Shown here in pieces: positions 36,801 through 48,800 of a DNA stretch of 64,000 bases (positions within the stretch are counted from its first letter, which is position 1; the number at the start of each line of letters is the position of its first letter). Origin of the DNA: Limnoperna fortunei (lineage: Eukaryota > Mollusca > Bivalvia > Mytilida > Modiolidae); the NCBI GenBank assembly GCA_944474755.1, contig OX104117.1, forward strand, positions 55,622,964-55,686,963, in the 5' to 3' direction. The notes beneath the pieces are model-generated. The model worked only from the letters and a program-made list of their open reading frames with translations, had not been told where the DNA came from and did not search any database. A program made the translations under genes and the position numbers.

Positions 36801-39800
36801 AATTATGGTTTAGAACAACTTCAGTATTTTTAAATCACTAAATTATAGTTTGGGACCAAACAACCCTTTAAAGAGTATAATAACTCATTAACCCCAAATT
36901 TGTTCTAATTAGCTTGTCATATAATAAGCTTGGACAGATCATTATGGTGCCTGCTTGTGTTGTTTTCAATGATTAGGTGTTCAATTGTGAGTTCGAGTTC
37001 ATATTGAATGAACACTGTCAAAGCCAATAGGTTTTGTATAAAAACGGCCCATACCGTTTATGGCATTCGGTTTTACCATGGATGTTCTATGTATAGTATG
37101 CACAGAATCACTGAAACCTCGCCAAGAAGTCCTTTCATGTCTAACATGTCACAGAAAGCAGCACAGATGTTGTGGCTCAGATATAAATAAGCAGAAATGA
37201 GTACGGCCTCATGTTGATAACAACTGGTAAATTTCTGTTTTACTGCCATGAAAGAAAAGCTGATGACACCATTCCCTATCAACACAGTTCAGGCTAAGAC
37301 TCGTACTCTGTCCATTTATTCCCATATACAATAACTATGAAGTCCATTTCCAAACAACAAAACAAAAAATATCACTAACGAACATTTATCTAAAACTAAT
37401 ATTGGCATATATTAAAATAAAATATTCTCAAAATTGTTGCATTAATGTCTTGTTTCGAGCAGCGGGTGACTTGTCCCGAAAAGTGGGCGACTTGTCTTGA
37501 ACAGGGGGCGACATGACCTGATACCGTACTGTTTCCTTTTGTGAAGCACAAACCCTACTGTAGTTGATAAAATCGTAAAAACATTTCTGTTTACACCGGA
37601 CACCACGTTTTTTTTATAGATATGCGCAATTGATACTTTCTGATTTGCATATGGTTTGTAAAACCAGGAACGTGGTTCATTTGTGGTTTGGAAATTAATC
37701 AGAAAATCCATACCATGCCGTGGAAGTTGCTAAAATAATATAGATTCTAAAACAAAGATCACATTAAAATATCTTATTATACATGTATACTGTTAACTTT
37801 ATTCCTAGGAAATATTAAGCCTTATAATAATTTTTGGCTGACTTTGATTGGTCAGCTGGTTTTATATGGGTTCTGATTGCTTGTTATTTTTACGAATCTT
37901 AATTTATAGAAAAGGGGAATTCCGCGATTAAGTACTCTTCAGAAAATCAATATACAGCGCCGTGGAAGTCGCTAATATATCACTGATTGATTGTTTAAAG
38001 AACATTACAGAGTTGCCAAAATCTGTCTGACCTCCCGTCCCGACCGGCAAATTATTCTAAGGACCGGCTGAATTTGATTATCATGTCGGACCCACTGTGT
38101 ATAGTTTTTTCCCTTTTCAATCTATAAAAATGATTAAAAAATATGGGTCTGGCAAAAACTTGGTAGGACTGACAAAACATTGAGGTCTGTCAGACCTCCG
38201 AGCCAGAGTAACAAACACACATTTTACATGTTTTATAAATATATTTTTAATAACCAACAACAACAAAATTACAGGACAGCAGGTTCTGGGAATTATCTAA
38301 AATTATCGGACCTCACACAAATTTACTGGACATGGTGCAGTAGTTTCAGAGAAGTTGAGCGGAAACCCATGATCTGTGAAGAATTTCTGGAAAAATTCTA
38401 AGTTCCAAGACCGATAACTTCCACAAAATTTTGAGGATAAAATTTCCTGGTAATATGCACAACTACATATGGTGTACTTGCTATGTACCAAGTTTTGTAA
38501 AGTTTTGTTCAGTAGTTTCAGAGGAGTTGAGCGGAAACCATGATTTATGAGGAATTTTTGCAAAATTCTAAGTTCAAAAGGCCATAACTCCTACACAATT
38601 TTGAGGATCAGAATTTCCTGGTAATATGCACAACTACATATGGTGTGCTTGTTATATACCCAATTTTGTAAAATTTGGTTGAGTAGTTTCAGAGGAGTTG
38701 AGCGGAATAACAGTGTGACGGACAGACGGACAGGACAAAAACAATGTCTCCCCACCATGTGTGGGGGGAGACATAATAAATGTGAGAAACATTGGAAAAC
38801 TACAATTGCTGTTACAATCACAAAGAGCTGTTTCTTTCAAGACTGGTTCACTTACCTGTGTTATTCCTGTTAGCTCTTTACAGAAATCACTAAGAACTGG
38901 TTGCTCCTGAGGTTGTACATAGAACTGAAATTCACTTTCAATTTCACCTGTTATTGTGTTCAACAGAACAGCTGGAAATTCAACTAAAATGAAATAGTTG
39001 CATAATATCTTTAGTCTCAGATGTAATAGACAAAGTACAATGGATAGGATTCAAAACTGTTTTTCACTTAATTGTGTAATTATAGTAAGAGAGCTGTTTT
39101 GGTGGAGGTTTTTTGCCTGACAAATAAAAGCTGGTTACCATGTATGGTTGTGCTTATGCTCCTTTTGTAGATTGCAAAAACTATATTTTCAAATAAACAA
39201 TTATAAACAATAAATAAATAAACAGAGATTTTTTAATTTTCACAACCTCAGTGCTGTTTAATGGAAAAGTAGGACCAAAAAAATCCCTCCCTTTTCTAAA
39301 ATCTGGAAGATTTCCTTTAAACAAGTTTTGATATTTTCTACTTACTTATTTCCTGAGTTCTGAATTTACCATCTTGCCAACAAGTTGACTCAAAATCTAG
39401 AACCACCAAAAAGGAAAATATTTGACCTGAAATTGTAAATATCAAAAAGATAACAGGGGATAATAATTGCAAGAAAAATTATCTCTGACTTAACCTCACA
39501 TCAATTATAGATGTAGTTTGTCAGCTGGCTATAATGAATAACATTGACCAATTCTGCATTGCATCCTTTTGCAGTGGACTGATAGAGATAAAATGAAAAT
39601 ATTATTTGACATTTTAACATCATGGTAACAATGAAATGTTAACAATCTTCTTTTGATCACTATCAGAACTAGAGGCCCTTAAAGCCTTGCTGTTAATCTT
39701 GAAAGTCCAGTTCTCAAAAAATGATGACATTTAAAAGAAGACCTCCTATGCATTATTACTACAAAATAACACTCAATTTTCCTTCAAGATTTTTTTATTT

Positions 39801-42800
39801 CAGCCAATAAGAAATTAGAATTCCATATGGTGGCCATGTCTGACAACCAATGAGTATAAAACAATAACCTCTGTTACTCCTGCAAAGTCACAATCTATAA
39901 GTGAAAAAGATTTTATTAAATTTCAAGCAAACAGACACAAGGATATCTCATAGAAACCCATGTTAAAACACCCTTTGGTAAAAAAAACAAGTGTGGACAC
40001 AGAAAAACATCTCGCCTGCATTCCGCATCAGTAACGAAAATACATTTCGTCATAAGCATTACGTAAATAGCATTAAATATCAGCAGCGGCCTGTATACAA
40101 AATATTGTCACCATACCCTGCATAGTTACAGGGGAACAGCCGTAACCCAAAAACTTTAACGTAGTCGCTGGACAGTGAAATTGAGGTCAAGGTCAGGTGG
40201 AACCTACCAGACAGTCATGTACTATTCATCAGCAACCTATATACCAAATATTGTCATCCTACCATGCATAGTTACAGAGGAACTATCGTAACCCAAAAAC
40301 TTTAACGTAGTCACTGGACCGTGAAATTGAGGTCAAGGTCAGGTGACACCTACCAGACAGTCATGTACTAGTCATCAGCAACCTATACACCAAATATTGT
40401 CATCCTACCATGTGTAGTTACAGAGGAACTGTCGTAACCCAAAAACTTTAATGTAGTCGCTGGACCGTGAAATTGAGGTCAAGGTCAGATGACACCTACC
40501 AGACAGTCATGTACTAGTCATCAACAACCTATACACCAAATATTGTCATCCTACCATGCGTAGTTACAGAGGAACTGTCGTAACCCAAAAACTTTAACAT
40601 AGTCGCTGGACCGTGAAATTGAGGTCAAGGTCAGGTGACACCTACCAGACAGTCATGTACTAGTCATCAGCAACCTATACACCAAATATTGTCATCCTAC
40701 CATGCGTAGTTACAGAGGAACTGTCGTAACCCAAAAACTTTAACGTAGTCGCTGGACCGTGAAATTGAGGTCAAGATCAGGTGACACCTACCAGACAGTC
40801 ATGTACTAGTCATCAGCAACCTATACACCAAATATTGTCATCCTACCATGTGTAGTTACAGAGGAACTGTCGTAACCCAAAAACTTTAACGTAGTCGCTG
40901 GACCGTGAAATTGAGGTCAAGGTCAGGTGACACCTACCAGATAGTCATGTACTAGTCATCAGCAACCTATACACCAAATATTGTCATCCTACCATGTGTA
41001 GTTACAGAGGAACTGTCGTAACCCAAAAACTTTAACGTAGTCGCTGGACCGTGAAATTGAGGTCAAGGTCAGGTGACAGATGACTGACTGGCAAGTACTC
41101 ATCATAAGCTACCTCTGGACCAAATTTGATGGACCTAGGGCTTGGGCTTACAAAGATATGAAGCAAGATGTCAAGTGTTTACGCCGCCGCCGCCGGATTC
41201 CCATACATATGTCTCGCCTCCAGCAACTTTCGTCGCAGGCAAGACAAAAATTGTAATTGATCATACTTGAATTCTGCAAAGTTACAATCTATTTGGTTAA
41301 AGTTTAGAAAAGAAATATGTGTCAATCTTTGTAAAGCAACCCTCATACTTAATTTTGTAAAGTAAAATCAATTTGGCTTTGTAGGTTTAGTGAAAATTTT
41401 TGTTTACATTGTCTGCCAATTGAAACCATGAATACCAATATCTGTCTGTTTTTTTTAACAAGTCTCCAGTCTGCCTGTTTTTAATGCAATGCAAGACAAG
41501 TGTGGACACAGAAAAACGTCTCGCCTGCATTCCGCATCAGTAACGAAAACAAATTTCGTCATAAGCATTACGTAAATAGCATTAAATATCAGCAGCGGCC
41601 TGTATACAAAATATTGTCACCATACCCTGCATAGTAACAGGGGAACAGCCGTAACCCAAAAACTTTAACGTAGTCGCTGGACCGTGAAATTGAGGTCAAG
41701 GTCAGGTGACACCTACCAGACAGTCATGTACTAGTCATCAGCAACCTATACACCAAATATTGTCATCCTACTATGCGTAGTTACAGAGGAACTGCTGTAA
41801 CCCAAAAACTTTAACGTAGTCGCTGGACCGTGAAATTGAGGTCAAGGTCAGGTGACAGGTGACTGACTGGCAAGTACTCATCATAAGCTACCTCTGGACC
41901 AAATTTGATGGACCTAGGGCTTGGGCTTACAAAGATATGAAGCAAGATGTCAAGTGTTTACGCCGCCGCCGCCGGATTCCCATACATATGTCTCGCCTCC
42001 AGCGACTTTCGTCGCAGGCGAGACAATAAAATGAATAATTTGTATACATAACATCAAATAAATCATTGATCCAATGCAAGTTTTCAACCATTTAGAAATT
42101 TCAATCAGAAAGATATATTTATGCCTAATAATTATCAAGAAAAATTGGGAATATACACATAAAGACATCATTTATACCAGTACCAACTTCCATGGGTATT
42201 CAAATATTTAGAATTATGTAGTTTTAAGGAAAAAGAGTTAAAATGATTCAGCCAATCAGAAACAAGAATTTTCTATGTCAGCCATGTTTTCCATCCAAAA
42301 AGACAAATGAGGAATCATTATAGACCTTTACAGACAGCATTAATACCCAAGTTACAAATATTTCCAGCCAATCAAAACTACAAATAAGTCATTGATGACC
42401 ATGTTGTTCATCCAGTAATAATGAAATGAGGAATATTTGTTGAAAACATCACAAACATTATTCCTGCAAAATTTGTCCTCAACACAGCTTTTAAGCCATT
42501 TCAGAGAAGATGTTTCAATAAGAAAAGATTTTGCGTTAAAGGACTGTTGACAAACAAAAAGTTATTGCAATCGGTAACCCTGACTATCACTCAAATTACT
42601 TTCAAATGTTTGTTTTCAAAATACCAATTACATATTTTTACAACAGAAACTTGTTCACTGTTTTAACTCACTTGTTAACAGAACTTTGTCCGTCTTATTT
42701 GTTGCAGTTTTCTTTCTAAGTAGTCCCAATTCTCTGAAAAAAGTCAAATGATTAAATGGTCAATTAACTAAAGAAAATATTTGATAACTACCTATAAAAA

Positions 42801-45800
42801 TACAAAGTTTAGTTTCTCACTGACAATATTAACAAAACTAAACCGAGTAAAAGTTCAACTTTGAGTAATCTGCATGTGATGACTTTCAGTTTATTGGAAT
42901 TCTATGTGCTTTATACTAGTATTTATTGTGACCAGTACTGTGTTACTTCATATTTAGATCATTAAATAAATAGGGGGGCTTGGTGGCCAAATGGTTAAAA
43001 TAGTTTGTCTACTATATTGATCACATGGTCTGTCAACACTGAGATTGCGGGTTTAGAGTCTCACTGCAGGCAGGTTGCACTCGACTCAATCTTAATTGAC
43101 CAGGATTGCCAATTTTCCTACCGAAGGTCTGGGGTTTTCTCTGGGTACTTCAGGGATGCCATGATACAGCTGAAAAATTGATGCAAGTGGCATAAAACAT
43201 CATTCAAACAAACAATATTAAATAAATACATGTATGATTATTAATTTAATTAAGGCAATTAATAAACCTGTAAAAGCACTTCAGATCGGTAACGTTTGTC
43301 TCCAATTTTATTTGACAAAGATTGCTAGTTTTCCTACCAAAGGTCGGGGTTTTCTCTGGCTTCCTCTCCCAATTAAAATTGCTAATATAGCTGAAAAATT
43401 GCTCAAATTGGTGTTGAACCATTCAAACAAACAAATATACAATTACATCATAGACATATCTCTTACCCCCACCCCCACATTCTCTGCAAATCTTCTTCAC
43501 TAGAGTTTGGGATGTCGCAATCATTAATATATAAACTTAAGTAATATATGCAATCATCTAACATAATTATACTAAAAGTCACACTCCCTGGATGCTGTTT
43601 TTTGCCATTGTCCATATTTTATACCATGCCTTTGTTGTTTACATATAACAAATCATCATTGACTTTTGCAATGGGAAGTCAGCCATTTTTGATTCTAAAG
43701 GAACTTTGTCTGCTTTCGTGTCGCTGAATGGTATTTGGACAAACCCGAAACTTTTCCTGTCTCAACTGCAGACGCCATTACCCAAGGAATTGTCAATAGA
43801 GAACAATAATTGTTCCTAACGTACATTTCCGTTCTAATTTAGGTCAAATTTTATAAAGGAAAATTGCCCTATACAAATGAAAAAACCGCCACATTTCAAA
43901 ACAGGGGTTAACTGTGGAAAATAAATGTTGATTTTAATTTGCACCATTTTGGATGTACAAAAGAAACATAAACTCAACCAAATACAGTTAGCAGTTTTAA
44001 TTTGTCAGGCAAAAAAAAAAAAAACTGCACAGATACAGTTAGATACAATAATGTAGCTCCTTTTGTCTTTTTTTTATGGAAGAAGCTACAAAGAGGTCCC
44101 CATCAAAAATGTCACTTTTAATGAGTGTTTGGGTTTGATTGATTGGATGTTTGCTTTATGTCCTGTGAGCAGTATTTCAGCTATATTCAGGACAGGAACA
44201 AGTTAACAAACAATAAATCAATGGAAAAAGGGCTGGGGTCCGATGGGACACAGAGAACAAAATTTAGACTGCCACTGGAAAAGTATGGAGTATTAGGTAG
44301 GGTAGGAGAATTTAGCCTTTTGTAGCAGCTACAATGAGCCTACTCTTTTTTTCGAAATCTACTAAAAGAGTCTTATCCTGAAAGGAGCATGGCACTCTCC
44401 AAACACATTACCCACTATGGTCCGCTGCCAGGCTTTCCGTATTATGACCTGACAACCCCCCAACAAGAGGGTCTCCCCTATCCGCCACCTGGGGAGGCTC
44501 TGGGCTGCTCTGTGGATTGAACACTGGGAAACCATGAGTGTTTGGGAAATACATTTTTCAAAATCATAAGGGGCATAATAAAATTTCCTTACATTTGTAA
44601 ATACAGGAAACTTGACATGTTAACTTCATTTTCATAATATTTATCTGTAAAAACATAGTATACAGCCACAGGGCTCACCACACTGGGCGAAGTGGGCGAC
44701 AAAGTTGCCCTACTAGGACCTGAAGTCGCCCTAAGGCGCCTCAAAAGCGAAGTCGAAGTCGCCCTGTCATTTCTCTGAAGTCGCCCAATGGTTCAATTAA
44801 GATACTTGTAAATCTGGTCCAAATACTTCACCCTGATTACCAATTTATCAGTAAATGTGTAATTCCAATAAAAAACGGCAAACAATATGCGTATTTAACA
44901 TATTTTCAAACGATTTACGTCTTTCAAATGTATTACGCGCCATTTGTTTATTTACCGTATGTGACTAATTACCGGAAGTGAACAACGAAGAAAAGTAATG
45001 TACAACGGCCCATAATGAAAAATCGTAATATTTTTGATAAACAAACACTTTTAATTGGTTTCAAACTTCAGTTCTTTCAAAGAGTATTGTACTTTAACAA
45101 TTTTCTTTGATAATTATTTGAGCTTCACTTGAAAGAATAAAGATGTATAGTAATCATTGACATCATGATAAGTTCCATGAAGCAATTTGGATCTGTACAA
45201 CTTTGATTAATGATAAAGGTTATGTGTTTTTTGATATTGCATACCATGAATAATAATGAAAAAGAAAGAAAAAAACTGAATCTAAGTGTGTTATGGTTTT
45301 AAAACACAAGAGAAATAATCCTGGAAATTGATATAAATAATGAAAAATGTATGTAACTACTGCGAAATTAATTATTTGTACGGTCCCCCTGACTTCTCCC
45401 TAGTGTGTCCTGAAGTCTCCCTATCAGGGCCTGACTTCTCCCTGTTTGGCTGCCAGGGAGAAGTCACTTCTCCCTACTTTTTTAGAGTATGGTGACCCCT
45501 GAGTATATACTAGTAAAATGCTTAAACATGATAGAACTAAAACAAGTGTGGACACAGAAAAACGTCTCGCCTGCATTCCGCATCAGTAACGAAAATAAAT
45601 TTCGTCATAAGCATTATGTAAATAGCATAAAATATCAGCAGCGGCCTGTATACAAAATATTGTCACCATACCCTGCATAGTTACAGGGGAACAGCCGTAA
45701 CCCAAAAACTTAAAGGTAGTCGCTGGACCGTGAAATTGAGGTCAAGGTCAGGTGGAACCTACCAGACAGTCATGTACTATTCATCAGCAACCTATATACC

Positions 45801-48800
45801 AAATATTGTCATCCTACCATGCGTAGTTACAGAGGAACTATCGTAACCCAAAAACTTTAACGTAGTCGCTGGACCGTGAAATTGAGGTCAAGGTCAGGTG
45901 ACACCTACCAGACAGTCATGTACTAGTCATCAGCAACCTATACACCAAATATTGTCATCCTACCATGTGTAGTTACAGAGGAACTGTCGTAACCCAAAAA
46001 CCTTAATGTAGTCGCTGGACCGTGAAATTGAGGTCAAGGTCAGGTGACACCTACCAGACAGTCATGTACTAGTCATCAGCAACCTATACACCAAATATTG
46101 TCATCCTACCATGCGTAGTTACAGAGGAACTGTCGTAACCCAAAAACTTTAACGCAGTCGCTGGACCATGAAAGTGAGGTCAAGGTCAGGTGACACCTAC
46201 CAGACAGTCATGTACTAGTCATCAGCAACCTATACACCAAATATTGTCATCCTACCATGCGTAGTTACAGAGGAACTGTCGTAACCCAAAAACTTTAACG
46301 TAGTCGCTGGACCGTGAAAGTGAGGTCAAGGTCAGGTGACACCTACCAGACAGTCATGTACTAGTCATCAGCAACCTATACACCAAATATTGTCATCCTA
46401 CCATGCGTAGTTACAGAGGAACTGTCGTAACCCAAAAACTTTAACGTAGTCGCTGGACCGTGAAATTGAGGTCAAGGTCAGGTGACACCTACCAGACAGT
46501 CATGTACTAGTCATCAGCAACCTATACACCAAATATTGTCATCCTACCATGTGTAGTTACAGAGGAACTGTCGTAACCCAAAAACTTTAACGTAGTCGCT
46601 GGACCGTGAAATTGAGGTCAAGGTCAGGTGACACCTACCAGACAGTCATGTACTAGTCATCAGCAACCTATACACCAAATATTGTCATCCTACCATGCGT
46701 AGTTAGAGGAACTGTCGTAACCCAAAAACTTTAACGTAGTCGCTGGACCGTGAAATTGAGGTCAAGGTCAGGTGACAGGTGACTGACTGGCAAGTACTCA
46801 TCATAAGCTACCACTGGACCAAATTTGATGGACCTAGGGCTTGGGCTTACAAAGATATGAAGCAAGATGTCAAGTGTTTACGCCGCCGCCGCCGCCGGAT
46901 TCCCATACATATGTCTCGCCTCCAGCGACTTTTGTCGCAGGCGAGACAAAAAATGGTTTTTTTAATGTGAATTTGGGTATGTTTGAGTAAGTTTGGAAAA
47001 AAAAGTCACACTCATTGACCACAGGAATTTGACCCCATATCATTTGGGGCAATATATGGCAAGAAAACGTAAAAAAAGTATTGAGAACATAGTGAGCGAA
47101 GGAGTCTAATGCAGAAGTAAACAATTCCTACCCCCTACCTTTGTTGTTGAGGTCGCTTTTGGAATTTTGCACAGACAACATGATTGTAGGTGTTCTACAT
47201 ATTCACAGACATTTATTCTTTAAGATTCGCTCACTTTTTTCGCGACACTACCTTTTTTTTTATTTCTGGCCATATTTCGCACCAAATGATATGGGGTCAA
47301 ATTCTTGTACATTGACTTTCTGACAGGGCAGATTTGACTTGCATCCAGATCAACGTAAAACAACCCCCCCTCCCCCCCACCATCTATCTAGCTAGAATAC
47401 TAGTCAGATCGGCATTTGGTCAAATTGGTACTAGGTCAAATTGGCACCTGGTATAGTCTAATTGACACTTGGTTTTGTCTATTCGGCAACTGTATTTATA
47501 ATAATTATTTTTTTCTTAATATATTATAATATTCCTTTAAAAAGGCAAATGAAAGAAAACAATGTTTATTTCATATCCTTACAAAATTCAAGCAAATTTA
47601 CCAATATATTAAATGCTACAAGCACTATAAAATCAAAGAAAAAGTCATCATGTAATCAAGTTATATAACATTATAAAATTATATATGAATCGGAAGAAAG
47701 GAACTCCAAAGATAAGTATACATTATTTATTTTAGGCCTGATTTCACAGAGTGAAAATCCGGGTTATAAATTGGTGAATGTCTGGTGGGCGGCGGGCAGG
47801 GAAAAAATTTTTGTAACGGTTTTCTCAGCAACTACTAATCACAGCCTCTTGATATTTGTTATGTAGCATCAGCATGGGGTCCCATAGAGTGGGATTTAAT
47901 TTCAGGTCTGTCTTTCACCTACTTCCTGTTAACCGACTTAGTTAATTTTTAACATTAATGTTCAATGGTAGAAAATTTTTGTAAGTTTTTGCAGCAATTA
48001 CCATGACTACTAATCACATTCTCTTGAAATTTGGTATGCAGCATCATCATGGCCTCCCATAACATGGAATTGGATTTTAGGTCTGTCGCTCACCTACTTC
48101 CTGTTAACCCACTTAGTTAATTTTTAACGAAATCCAGCCATTTCCGTCTTTGATCGATTTTGGTATTAAAAGTCGGTGCATCTAGTAACACAAAAATGCT
48201 TTCAAAAGGGTAATAATTGTCATTGGGATGATATCTCCTTTTAATTATTTTCCATTTTTCTCAAATTTCTCACTAATTAAACCTCCTGGATTTTGGGCCT
48301 TTCAATATTAATTTAAAAATTAATTAGGATAACATTACATCCTTCAGTCCAGAGTCATTACTACAACAACAAATGATATAGTTATACAAAAATAAATTAA
48401 TTTCAATGCCTAATTATCACTGTCTATCATAACAGTAATATGCGAGCGAAGCGAAGCTCACTAATGTACAGAGTCTGCCCAATTTCACGAGACCCAAAAT
48501 ATGATCATTGAAAAAAAAACCTGGGCTACTCGGAATGCATTGGGAATTTACGAAAACGTGAGACCCAGTATTTTCGCTTTTTTTTACAAACGGCTGAAAT
48601 TAAAGTGCTTATTTTTTAAATAACCACAAAAATGCCAGACAAATTTGTTCAATCTGAAACGCTGTATTTGAAATTGAGTTTTGTGACATCACCAACACAT
48701 TATTACGTCACGTCATCAATGTTATGTAGAGGAACTGTTAGGGGCTCTGAAGTAACGACATGAACAATGTGCGATGCTCGCATTTTAGGCTGTGCCTACA

